This document shows positions 56,562 through 64,000 of a stretch of 64,000 nt of DNA, in pieces. Source of the stretch: Gammaproteobacteria bacterium (GTDB lineage: Bacteria > Pseudomonadota > Gammaproteobacteria > Burkholderiales > Rhodocyclaceae); NCBI GenBank assembly GCA_018828385.1, contig JAHJVE010000020.1:295423-359422 (forward strand). Reading direction: 5' to 3'. The notes beneath the pieces were generated by a model. That model was not told the DNA's origin. It did no database searches and saw only the letters and a list, made by a program, of their open reading frames with translations. A program made the translations under genes and the position numbers. Within the stretch, counting starts at the first letter, position 1, and every line of letters begins with the position of its first letter.

Positions 56562-58613
56562 ATGTCCAAGTACACCACCGAGGCTCTACGTTCCGTTGCA
56601 TTGGTCGGCCATGGCGCCGCCGGCAAGACCACTCTGGCCGAGTCCTTACTGTTGGCGACCGGCGCTATTAACGCGAAGGGTAGTGTCGAGAAAGGCAATA
56701 CCGTTGCTGACTTCGATGCCCAGGAAAAAGAGGCTGGCCACTCCCTGACGTCTGCCATCGTCAATTTCGGTTATGAAAATACCCGTGTTCACTTGATCGA
56801 TACCCCGGGCTACCCCGACTTTTCGGGCCAGGCGATTGCTGCGCTGGCGGGTGTCGACACTGCCCTGATCGTCGTCAATGCCCAGACCGGCGTCGAACTG
56901 ATGACCGAGCGCATGATGCGCTACGCCGCCGAGCGCAAGTTGTGCCGGATGATCGTCATCAACAAGATCGATGCCGAAAACCTCAATCTGCCCGGCCTTG
57001 TCGCCGACATCCGCGAGCGTTTCGGCAAGCAGTGCATGCTCCTCGACCTGCCGGCGCACGGCGCAGCCGATGTCGTCGAAGTGCTTGAGCACGATGCCGG
57101 CGACGCCGATTTCGAATCGGTCGCGGCGGCGCATCGGGCGCTCATCGACCAGATCGTCGAAGAAGATGAGGACCTGCTCGCCCAGTACCTTGAAGATGGT
57201 GCCGATCCGACCGCCACCGCCTTGCATGCGCCGTTCGAGAAGGCGTTGCGCGAAGGCCATCTGATTCCGATTTTGTTTACCTCGGCCAAGACCGGAGCCG
57301 GTATCAGGGAACTGCTGCATGTGCTGGCCTCGCTGGCGCCAAACCCGGCCGAAGGCAACGCGCCGCCGTTCTACAAGGGCGAGCCGGGCGACAAGACCGA
57401 GCCTTTCCTGGCCGAGCCGGATGCGTCAAAACACGTACTGGCCCACGTCTTCAAGGTGGTGGCCGATCCCTACCTGGGCAAGATCGGCATCTTCCGCGTG
57501 CATCAGGGCACGATGCAGAAGGACATGCAGCTTTTCGTCGGCGACAGCAAGCGGCCGATCAAAGTTGGCCATCTTTACCAGTTGCAGGGCAAGGACAGCA
57601 TCGAGGTCGATCAACTGCTGCCGGGCGATATCGGTGCGATTGCCAAGATCGAGGAGATCGATTTCGACTGCGTGCTGCACGATTCGCACGACGAAGATCA
57701 CATTCACCTCGTGCCGCTCGAATTTCCCAAGCCGATGGCCGGTCTGGCTGTCGAAACCAAGAAAAAGGGTGACGAACAGCGGCTTTTCGACATCCTCGGC
57801 AAGCTGGCCATGGAAGATCCGACCTTCGTTGTCGAACGGCATCCGACGAGCAATGAAACGGTGGTCCGCGGCCTTGGCGAGATTCACCTGAAGTCCAAGC
57901 TGGCGCGTATGGCCGGCCAGTACAAGCTCGAAGTCGATACCAAGCCGCCGCGCATCCCGTACTGCGAGACGATCACCGCCCCGGCCGAGGCGATGTATCG
58001 CCACAAGAAACAGTCGGGTGGCGCCGGCCAGTTCGGCGAAGTGCATCTGCGCATCGAGCCGAAGGGCCGGGGCGAGGGCTTCGAGTTTGTCGATGCGGTG
58101 AAGGGCGGGGTTATTCCGGGCGTCTTTATGGCAGCCGTCGAAAAGGGGATTCGTCAGGGGCTGGAAGGCGGCGTTGTCGCCGGTTATGCGGTCGACGACC
58201 TCAAAGTGACGGTTTTCGACGGCAAGACGCACGCCGTTGATGGCAAGGAAGTGGCCTTCACGATGGCCGGCCGGAAGGCGGTTATCGAAGCGATACGTGG
58301 CGCCAAGCCGATTGTGCTCGAACCCATCGTCAGCATCGAGATCATTGTTCCGGAATCCGCCATCGGCGACCTGACGGGCGATCTTTCCGGTCGGCGTGGC
58401 CATATCACTGGTACCGACGGGCGCGGGCATGGCATGTCGGCGATTAGTGGCGAAGTGCCGCTGGCTGAACTCAACGACTATCAGTCGCGGCTCAAGTCGC
58501 TGACCGGTGGGCAGGGTAGCTACACGATTGAGTTTGCTCGTTACGCGGCTGTTCCGCCGAATGTTCAGCAGCAACTGGCTAGCAAGTTCCAGTTGCATGA
58601 TGAGGATGAGTGA
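56562..58613 (+). CDS. elongation factor G-like GTPase (EF-G2-type paralogue)
   Basis: 683 residues. GTP motifs are G1 GHGAAGKTT (16-24), G3 DTPGYPD and G4 NKID. The five-domain EF-G layout ends in the EFG-IV and EFG-C domains (KKQSGGAGQFGEVHLR, RRGHITGTDGRGHGM). Switch I reads EKEAGHSLTSA in place of the usual RGITI, and the G1 loop differs from the canonical AHIDAGKTT. This suggests a divergent EF-G2-like factor and not the main fusA, which is normally in the str operon. Its role (recycling, stress translation) is unknown. Strong GGGAGAAG ribosome site. Confidence 0.85.
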   Translation: MSKYTTEALRSVALVGHGAAGKTTLAESLLLATGAINAKGSVEKGNTVADFDAQEKEAGHSLTSAIVNFGYENTRVHLIDTPGYPDFSGQAIAALAGVDTALIVVNAQTGVELMTERMMRYAAERKLCRMIVINKIDAENLNLPGLVADIRERFGKQCMLLDLPAHGAADVVEVLEHDAGDADFESVAAAHRALIDQIVEEDEDLLAQYLEDGADPTATALHAPFEKALREGHLIPILFTSAKTGAGIRELLHVLASLAPNPAEGNAPPFYKGEPGDKTEPFLAEPDASKHVLAHVFKVVADPYLGKIGIFRVHQGTMQKDMQLFVGDSKRPIKVGHLYQLQGKDSIEVDQLLPGDIGAIAKIEEIDFDCVLHDSHDEDHIHLVPLEFPKPMAGLAVETKKKGDEQRLFDILGKLAMEDPTFVVERHPTSNETVVRGLGEIHLKSKLARMAGQYKLEVDTKPPRIPYCETITAPAEAMYRHKKQSGGAGQFGEVHLRIEPKGRGEGFEFVDAVKGGVIPGVFMAAVEKGIRQGLEGGVVAGYAVDDLKVTVFDGKTHAVDGKEVAFTMAGRKAVIEAIRGAKPIVLEPIVSIEIIVPESAIGDLTGDLSGRRGHITGTDGRGHGMSAISGEVPLAELNDYQSRLKSLTGGQGSYTIEFARYAAVPPNVQQQLASKFQLHDEDE

Positions 58614-58682
58614 GGGGTTAGTCCCGGGGGAGGGACGGGTTCCCGTTTAATCGGCTTGGGGTTCCGCCTTGCTGGCGGGCGT

Positions 58683-58710
58683 ACTTTCTTTTGCTTCGCC
58701 AAAAGAAAGT
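58683..58710. repeat. 28-base palindromic hairpin, left arm
   Basis: ACTTTCTTTTG, a short GC-rich centre and CAAAAGAAAGT form a near-perfect stem. Lies inside the left arm of the long inverted repeat and could act as a transcription stop. Confidence 0.75.
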
Positions 58711-58904
58711 AGCCAAAGAAAAGGCGACCCCAGGGTCGGCGCCCTGCGGGTTCCTTGCGCTACTCGGCAGGCCGGGCGGCTGCGGAACTCGGGCTGCGCC
58801 CTCAAACAGTCCTCGCCGACTGCCCCCGGCCCGCCTGCGTTGCTCAGCGCCTCCCATGGGGACCCGAAAGGCGTCCATGGGCAACCGGGGTGCCCAAAAA
58901 AATG

Positions 58905-58945
58905 GATTCCTACGGTCAACCGGAAAAAAAGCCCAAAAATGAAAT
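58905..58945 (-). repeat. dispersed 36-bp repeat, copy 10 (loop of the long inverted repeat)
   Basis: Sits in the unpaired centre of the 535-bp inverted repeat. Minus orientation, full flanks: CATTTTTGGGCTTTTTTT then CCGGTTGACCGTAGGAATCC. Confidence 0.8.
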
Positions 58946-59129
58946 CCACCGGTTGGGCGTGGACGCCATACCGAGCCCCTTGAGAGGTGCCGAGCAACGC
59001 AGGCTGGCGCGGGAAAAGGGCGAGCACTGTTTGAGGGCGAAGCCCGAGTTGCGCAGCCCCCGCGTCAGACGAGTAGCGCAGGGAACCGGCGCAGCCGGCA
59101 CCGACCCAGGGGTCGCCTTTTCTTTGGCT

Positions 59130-59157
59130 ACTTTCTTTTGGCGAAGCAAAAGAAAGT
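59130..59157. repeat. 28-base palindromic hairpin, right arm
   Basis: Mirror copy of the hairpin at 58683-58710, within the right arm of the long inverted repeat. Confidence 0.75.
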
Positions 59158-59209
59158 ACGCCCGCCAGCAAGGCGGAACCCCAAGCCAATTAGCCGGAAC
59201 CCCGGTTAA

Positions 59210-59932
59210 TTAAGCCGCACCCCCTCCCGACCAGTTAACCGTCGCCAGAAACAAATACCCAGCCCCATAAACCGTCTTGATGAAAGCCGGACTCTGCGGA
59301 TCCGGTTCCAGCTTGCGCCGCAGACGGGAAATGCGGACGTCGATGGCGCGGTCATTGGGCGCCAGGTCGCGGGTGCCCATGAGCTTTTCGCGCTGCAGGA
59401 TGCGGTTCGGATTGTTGACGAAAACTTTGAGCAAATCGGCCTCGGCCGTGCTCAGCGCGTGCTCTTCACCGTTCGGCGCGGTCAGTGTGTTGTTGCCGAG
59501 GTTGAAGCGCCAGCCGGAAAACTCGGCGATCTGGCGGGCCTGCATTTCGCTGCCTTCGCGCCGGCGAACGATACTGCGCACGCGGGCGACCAGTTCGCGT
59601 GGTTCGAAGGGTTTGAGCACATAGTCGTCGGCGCCGAGTTCGAGGCCCATGACGCGGTCGCTGACGTGGGCGCGCCCGGTCAGGATCAGGATGCCGCAGC
59701 CGGACTGGGCGCGGACGCGCTGCATGGCTTCGAGACCGTCCATGTCGGGCAGGCCGAGGTCGATGATGCAGAGGTCGGGGGCCAGCGCGCGCAGGCGGCG
59801 CAGCAGGTCGCCGGCGCTGCGGCACCAGACGGTACGGAAGCCGAAATCGGCAAGCACTTGTTCGATGATCTTGGCGACATCGGGATCGTCCTCGACGATG
59901 ACGATGAGCTTGGCGGGTTCGTTGTCTTTCAT
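59210..59932 (-). CDS. OmpR-type response regulator
   Basis: 240 residues. Receiver domain with phosphoacceptor Asp58 (DLCIIDLGLPDMDG), acidic pair D15-D16 and Lys in VLKPFEP. C-terminal winged helix (about 135-235) with LMGTRDLAPNDRAIDVRISRLRRKLEPD. It overlaps the histidine kinase gene by ATGA, so the two are one transcript and a matched pair. The start ATG at 59932 is chosen for that overlap; a longer frame upstream is in the kinase gene. Confidence 0.92.
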   Translation of the reverse strand: MKDNEPAKLIVIVEDDPDVAKIIEQVLADFGFRTVWCRSAGDLLRRLRALAPDLCIIDLGLPDMDGLEAMQRVRAQSGCGILILTGRAHVSDRVMGLELGADDYVLKPFEPRELVARVRSIVRRREGSEMQARQIAEFSGWRFNLGNNTLTAPNGEEHALSTAEADLLKVFVNNPNRILQREKLMGTRDLAPNDRAIDVRISRLRRKLEPDPQSPAFIKTVYGAGYLFLATVNWSGGGAA

Positions 59933-61944
59933 GGTTTTTCTTTGTGGGCGGCGCGCAGGGCGCGCGCCAGGTCCTGGCGGACGAAGGGTTTGGCGAGGAC
60001 CGGCAGGTCGCTGCCGACCTCGGCCTCGTCGGTGTAGCCGCTCATCAGTACGATGCACATTTCCGGGCGGTCGTGCTTGACGCGGTCGGCCAATTGCCGG
60101 CCATCGAGGCCGCCGGGCATGATGACGTCGCTGACGACGATGGCGATGTCGGGAATCTGGTCGATCATGGCCAGCGCCTGGACACCGTCCTCGGCCTCGA
60201 TGACCGGGTAGCCAAGGTCGATCAGTTGCTGGCGGACGACGCGGCGGACGTTGGGTTCGTCCTCGACGAGCAGCACCAGTTCGCCGCTGGCGGGCAGGGC
60301 GGCATCCTCGCCCGGCGCGTCGACATCCGGTTCCGGCGCGGCCAGCGGCAGGACCATGAGGACGGTCGTGCCCTGTTCCGGCTGGCTTTGAATGGCCACG
60401 CCGCCGCCCGACTGCTTGGCGAAACCGTAGGCCATGGCCAGCCCGAGGCCGCTGCCCAGGCCGAGCCGCTTGGTCGTGAAGAAGGGTTCGCAGGCGCGGG
60501 CCAGCGTCGTCGCGTCCATGCCGCAACCGTTGTCGGCGACCTCGATGAGCGCGTAATGACCGGGAGCGACATCGAAGGCTGCGGCATCGGTGGACAGTTC
60601 GACGGCGCGCGCCGCGATGTGCAGGCGGCCGCCTTCCGGCATGGCGTCGCGCGAGTTCAGGGCGAAGTTGAGCAGGGCGCTTTCGAGCTGCCCGGGGTCG
60701 ACCAGCGCGTGCAGCGTCATGCCGCCGAGATCGGTCGACACGGCAATCGACTCGGGCAGCGAGCGGCGGACCAGCTTGCCCAGGTTGACGATGAGCTGGC
60801 CGATATCGACGGCCTGCGGTTCGAGCGGTTGCTGGCGCGAGAAGGTGAGCAGGCGCTTGATCAGTTGCACGCCGCGCCGCGCCGACTGTAGCGCCGGCTC
60901 GACAAATTCATTGACCCCGGCATCGTCCGGGCGGTGGTCCTGCAAGGCGGCGAGGTTGCCGATGATGACGGTGAGCAGGTTGTTGAAATCGTGGGCGAGG
61001 CCGCCAGTCAGCTGGCCGATGGCCTCCATTTTCTGGGCCTGGATGAGGGCGGCTTGCATGCGTTTCTGCTCGGTTATTTCGTGCGAGAAGACGAAAAATC
61101 CGGCAATTTTCCCGTCGACCGTGACTTCAGGTACCAGCGTGCTGCGCGCGAAGACGCTCTGCCCATCGCGCTCCATCCGGTACTCGTAGGTGACCTGCTG
61201 GCCGGCAAGGGCGCGTTTGACCGGATCGCGCACCTGGCTGTAAACGTGCGGGCCGATGACGTCGAGCACGGCCCGGCCAGTGACGCCGCCTTCGGGATGG
61301 CCGTACCAGTCGGAATAGCCCTTGTTGGCGTACTGATAGACCTCGTCCTGATCGACGTAGCCGATCAGGATGGGAATGGTGTCGTTGATCAGGCGCAGGC
61401 GTTCTTCGCTGCGCCGGAGGGCGGCGGCGATGCGCTCGTTTTCCTCGCTGGCCCGGCGCAGGTTGGCATTGGCGTTTTCGAGTTGGGCGGTGCGCCGGCG
61501 CACCCGCTCGTCGAGCTGGATATTCTGGTGTTCGGTCAGGTGCTCGATGTAGCGCTGTTCGGTGACGTCGCTGTAGAGCGTGACGAAACCCTTGTCCGCC
61601 AGCGGCTCGCCGCGCAGGAGGAGGACGCGGCCGTTGGGGCGCTGGCGTTCGGTGACGTGCGGTGCGAAGTTTCTTGCCGCGGCCACCCGCTCGGCAATCT
61701 GCGTCTCGATGTCGCCCGGGCCGTATTCGCCGCGCTCGGCGTTGTAGCGGATGAAGCCGGCGAACGGGGCGCCGATGTAGGCCAGTTCGTCGGGAAATTC
61801 AAGCAGTTGGAGGAAGGGGCGGTTCCAGGCGACGAGGCGCAGGTCGGCATCGAAAACCGTGATTCCCTGGTCGAGCAGGTCCAGCCCGGCCTGCAACATG
61901 TCGTGGCGCGGGGGGCTGGCGGGGGAGTCGGTTTGCAGAGGCAT
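59929..61944 (-). CDS. hybrid sensor histidine kinase with two PAS domains and C-terminal receiver
   Basis: 671 residues, no membrane helix. PAS-type domain 1 (about 15-135: GITVFDADLRLVAWNRPFLQLL), coiled coil (135-180), PAS domain 2 (about 180-295). HisKA with His318 (GGLAHDFNNLL), HATPase with NSRDAMPEGG and GSGLGLAMAYG, and a receiver with Asp606 (VVSDVIMPGG). Cytosolic PAS input suggests an internal signal. It is divergent from the acyl-CoA synthetase gene across a 162-base gap holding a perfect palindrome. Confidence 0.92.
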   Translation of the reverse strand: MPLQTDSPASPPRHDMLQAGLDLLDQGITVFDADLRLVAWNRPFLQLLEFPDELAYIGAPFAGFIRYNAERGEYGPGDIETQIAERVAAARNFAPHVTERQRPNGRVLLLRGEPLADKGFVTLYSDVTEQRYIEHLTEHQNIQLDERVRRRTAQLENANANLRRASEENERIAAALRRSEERLRLINDTIPILIGYVDQDEVYQYANKGYSDWYGHPEGGVTGRAVLDVIGPHVYSQVRDPVKRALAGQQVTYEYRMERDGQSVFARSTLVPEVTVDGKIAGFFVFSHEITEQKRMQAALIQAQKMEAIGQLTGGLAHDFNNLLTVIIGNLAALQDHRPDDAGVNEFVEPALQSARRGVQLIKRLLTFSRQQPLEPQAVDIGQLIVNLGKLVRRSLPESIAVSTDLGGMTLHALVDPGQLESALLNFALNSRDAMPEGGRLHIAARAVELSTDAAAFDVAPGHYALIEVADNGCGMDATTLARACEPFFTTKRLGLGSGLGLAMAYGFAKQSGGGVAIQSQPEQGTTVLMVLPLAAPEPDVDAPGEDAALPASGELVLLVEDEPNVRRVVRQQLIDLGYPVIEAEDGVQALAMIDQIPDIAIVVSDVIMPGGLDGRQLADRVKHDRPEMCIVLMSGYTDEAEVGSDLPVLAKPFVRQDLARALRAAHKEKP

Positions 61945-61983
61945 CGGTCGATTCTAGTGCACGGTTCGGGGCGGATTTCGTGA

Positions 61984-62000
61984 TGTAACGATTCGTTACA
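61984..62000. promoter_or_regulatory. 17-base palindrome between divergent genes
   Basis: TGTAACGATTCGTTACA, perfect 8+1+8 dyad. It lies 39 bases upstream of the kinase gene and about 107 bases before the acyl-CoA synthetase start. It looks like an operator for a dimeric regulator; TetR-type and similar factors use sites of this size. Confidence 0.6.
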
Positions 62001-62106
62001 TTCTGCCAATAGTTGCGCAAGAGTGTTTTGTCATCCTCACGATCAATAAAAAAACTTGCGGCTACGAGAACAGCAACTCGGCAAGAAAATCGTGAGGAGA
62101 TAAATC

Positions 62107-63744
62107 TTGGTTAACCCGTATTCCGTCGGGCTGGAACAAAATCCGGCCAATTTCGTTGCACTGTCGCCGCTCAGCTTCATTGAGCGTTCGGCTTTCGTTT
62201 ACCCGAAACGTATCTCGGTCATCCAGGGCGCCCGCCAATATACCTGGAAGGAAAGCTACGACCGTAGCCGCCAACTTGCCTCAGCGCTCAAAAATCGCGG
62301 CATCGGCAAGGGCGACACCGTCGCCGCCATGCTGCCCAACACGGCTTCGATGTTCGAATGCCATTTCGGCGTGCCGATGACCGGCGCCGTGCTCAATACG
62401 CTGAACACCCGCCTCGACGCCGAAGCCATCGCCTTCATGCTGGCCCACGGCGAAGCCAAAGTGCTGATCACCGACCCCGAATTCTCGGCCATCGTCAAGG
62501 CGGCGCTGGCGCTGCTCGAAGGGCCGAAGCCGCTGGTTATCGACAGCCTCGATCCGGATTTCACGGGCGGCGAATCGCTCGGCGAAAAGACATACGAAGA
62601 CTTCCTCAAGGAAGGCGAGCCCGATTTCAAGTGGAGCTTGCCCGACGACGAGTGGGACGCCATCGCGCTCAATTACACCTCGGGCACCACCGGCAATCCG
62701 AAGGGCGTCGTCTATCACCATCGCGGCGCCTACCTCAATGCCGCTTCCAACATCATTTCCTGGGGGATGCCGCCGCATTCGGTGTATCTGTGGACCCTGC
62801 CGATGTTCCACTGCAACGGCTGGTGCTTCCCGTGGACGCTGGCGGCCAATGCCGGGACCAGTGTCTGCCTGCGCAAGGTCGATCCGGCCCTGATCTTCAA
62901 CCTGATCAAGGCGCACAAGGTCAGCCACATGTGCGGCGCGCCGATCGTCTGGGGCATGATGATCAACTCGCCTGACAGCCTCAAGGAAGGCATCGCCCAT
63001 CAGGTCAATGGCCTGATCGCCGGCGCCGCGCCGCCGGCCGCGATCATCGAAGGCTGCGAGAAGATGGGCTTCAACATCACCCACGTTTACGGCCTGACCG
63101 AAACCTACGGCCCGGCCGCCGTCTGCGCCAAGCACCCGGAATGGGACAAGCTGCCGATTGACCTGCGCGCTGCCCGCAACGGCCGCCAGGGCGTGCGCTA
63201 CCACATGCAGGAAGGTATCGAGGTCCGTGACACCGTGAGCATGGAGCCGGTGCCTTGGGATGGCGAGACGATGGGCGAAATCATGTTCAAGGGCAACCTG
63301 GTCATGAAGGGCTACCTGAAGAATCCGAAGGCGACCGAAGAAGCCTTCGCCGGCGGTTGGTTCCATACCGGCGACTTGGCCGTCGTGCACAGTGACGGCT
63401 ACGTCAAGATCAAGGATCGCTCCAAGGACATCATCATCTCCGGCGGTGAGAACATCTCGTCGCTCGAAGTCGAGGACGTGCTCTACCGCCACCCGGCGGT
63501 CGTTGCTGCTGCCGTGGTCGCCAAGCCCGACGACAAATGGGGCGAAGTGCCGGCCGCCTTCGTCGAACTCAAGGCTGAAGCGAGCTGCAGCGAAGCCGAC
63601 ATCATCGAGCATTGCCGCGCCCACCTGGCCCGCTTCAAGGTGCCCAAGCAGGTCGTGTTCGGTGAATTGCCGAAAACCTCGACCGGCAAGATCCAGAAAT
63701 ACGTCCTGCGTCAGCACGCCAACTCGGCGCTCGCCATCGAGTAA
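62107..63744 (+). CDS. AMP-dependent acyl-CoA synthetase (AlkK/DmdB-like)
   Basis: 545 residues from TTG 62107, supported by GAGGAG seven bases upstream; the next in-frame Met is far inside. Motifs are the ATP loop YTSGTTGNPKGVVYHH (about 191-206), the signature YGLTETYGPA, the GWFHTGDLA loop and the C-terminal catalytic Lys in KTSTGKIQK. The PMFHCNGWCFPW segment and overall length point to the medium-chain/aryl acyl-CoA synthetase group (AlkK, DmdB). etfB follows, so the product likely enters acyl-CoA dehydrogenation. Confidence 0.9.
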   Translation: MVNPYSVGLEQNPANFVALSPLSFIERSAFVYPKRISVIQGARQYTWKESYDRSRQLASALKNRGIGKGDTVAAMLPNTASMFECHFGVPMTGAVLNTLNTRLDAEAIAFMLAHGEAKVLITDPEFSAIVKAALALLEGPKPLVIDSLDPDFTGGESLGEKTYEDFLKEGEPDFKWSLPDDEWDAIALNYTSGTTGNPKGVVYHHRGAYLNAASNIISWGMPPHSVYLWTLPMFHCNGWCFPWTLAANAGTSVCLRKVDPALIFNLIKAHKVSHMCGAPIVWGMMINSPDSLKEGIAHQVNGLIAGAAPPAAIIEGCEKMGFNITHVYGLTETYGPAAVCAKHPEWDKLPIDLRAARNGRQGVRYHMQEGIEVRDTVSMEPVPWDGETMGEIMFKGNLVMKGYLKNPKATEEAFAGGWFHTGDLAVVHSDGYVKIKDRSKDIIISGGENISSLEVEDVLYRHPAVVAAAVVAKPDDKWGEVPAAFVELKAEASCSEADIIEHCRAHLARFKVPKQVVFGELPKTSTGKIQKYVLRQHANSALAIE

Positions 63745-63808
63745 TCCGCAGTCCCTGTTGGTCATGCCTTGATCGGCAGGGGCCTGCGCGTTCGAAAAGG
63801 AAATTCCC

Positions 63809-64000
63809 ATGAAGATTCTCGTACCCGTAAAACGAGTCGTTGATTACAACGTCAAAGTTCGCGTCAAGGCGGATGGTTCCGGTGTTGACCTGGCCAACGT
63901 CAAGATGAGCATGAACCCCTTCGACGAAATCGCCATCGAAGAAGCCGTGCGTCTCAAGGAAGCCGGCATCGCCACCGAAGTCATTGCCGTCTCCTGCGGC
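63809..64000 (+). CDS. etfB: electron transfer flavoprotein beta subunit (3' truncated by window edge)
   Basis: 64 codons are visible before the window ends. [20 protein letters not shown] and [19 protein letters not shown] are hallmarks of EtfB, which carries electrons from acyl-CoA dehydrogenases to the quinone pool with EtfA. AAAGGAAA precedes the ATG at 63809. Sixty-four bases separate it from the acyl-CoA synthetase gene, so one operon is probable. Confidence 0.93.
   Translation, partial: MKILVPVKRVVDYNVKVRVKADGSGVDLANVKMSMNPFDEIAIEEAVRLKEAGIATEVIAVSCG

Larger units (their letters stand above)
58653..59187. repeat. 535-bp long inverted repeat
   Basis: The outermost 79 bases (58653-58731 and 59109-59187) are perfect inverted copies. 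Similarity continues imperfectly inwards to about 58890 and 58946, so each arm is about 240 bases. The gap is about 55 bases and holds dispersed repeat copy 10. Several long ORFs crossing it (for instance 180 codons on the minus strand) are artefacts of the symmetry. This stretch separates the EF-G2-like gene from the response regulator and holds no convincing gene. Confidence 0.9.

Noticed and set aside
58647..59213. Several ORFs of 65-180 codons on both strands in the long inverted repeat
   Set aside because: The products mirror each other (the SFASPKESSQRK pattern appears on both strands) because of the DNA symmetry. No ribosome sites or domains.

Overview
The window is a high-G+C chromosomal segment of a betaproteobacterium. 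The best fit is Rhodocyclales, close to Dechloromonas/Azonexus. This rests on gene order (metK, tandem lpxL-type genes, dapF, DUF484, xerC; hslVU; pilMNOPQ-aroKB-gltBD), an SAH riboswitch in front of ahcY, and protein-level recognition; no database search was run. Almost all of the window is coding. I see no insertion sequence, prophage, CRISPR array or rRNA gene.

1-13.3 kb is an accessory aromatic/phenylpropanoid block. It holds a truncated aryl-alcohol dehydrogenase, a four-gene envelope set (DUF1302 outer-membrane protein, DUF1329 protein, YCF48/BNR-repeat periplasmic protein, MMPL/RND transporter), a second alcohol dehydrogenase-like reductase, an HSL-type esterase and a soluble chemoreceptor. 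Hydroxycinnamoyl-CoA hydratase-lyase (ech) and feruloyl-CoA synthase (fcs) follow. A PAS-containing, membrane-bound chemoreceptor comes next (13.5-15.2 kb). Together these suggest uptake or export, CoA activation, chain-shortening and sensing of ferulate/p-coumarate-like compounds. The aldehyde dehydrogenase expected after ech is not in the window.

15.2-21.5 kb is read leftwards: a tRNA operon (two tRNA-Lys and initiator tRNA-fMet) with a strong promoter and terminator, then the methyl-cycle genes metF, ahcY (with SAH riboswitch) and metK, interrupted by tlyA and an HD-GYP phosphodiesterase gene. 21.6-27.8 kb reads rightwards through two lipid A-type acyltransferases, a GNAT enzyme, dapF, DUF484, xerC, an unrecognised 50-residue basic protein and rlmI.

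27.9-31.8 kb is a zinc/manganese-type ABC uptake cluster with its own outer-membrane protein. 31.8-40.5 kb holds a STAS-like protein, hslVU, an AEC permease, hslR, lysA, lptM, cyaY and the PBP1A gene. 40.7-45.7 kb is the type IV pilus operon pilMNOPQ, followed by aroK, aroB, gltB and gltD. 53.9-58.6 kb has a three-TM winged-helix protein, glmU, a small membrane protein and an EF-G paralogue. 58.65-59.19 kb is a long inverted repeat. The window ends with a response regulator and hybrid histidine kinase, divergent from an acyl-CoA synthetase and the start of etfB.

The most unusual signals are three. First, a dispersed repeat of about 36 bp occurs ten times (core GGTTGACCGTAG behind a T-rich flank), and three copies sit inside genes in the same reading frame. 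Second, a 535-bp inverted repeat holds one of these copies in its loop. Third, the DUF1302/DUF1329/YCF48/MMPL envelope set is physically joined to ferulate catabolism and chemotaxis genes.
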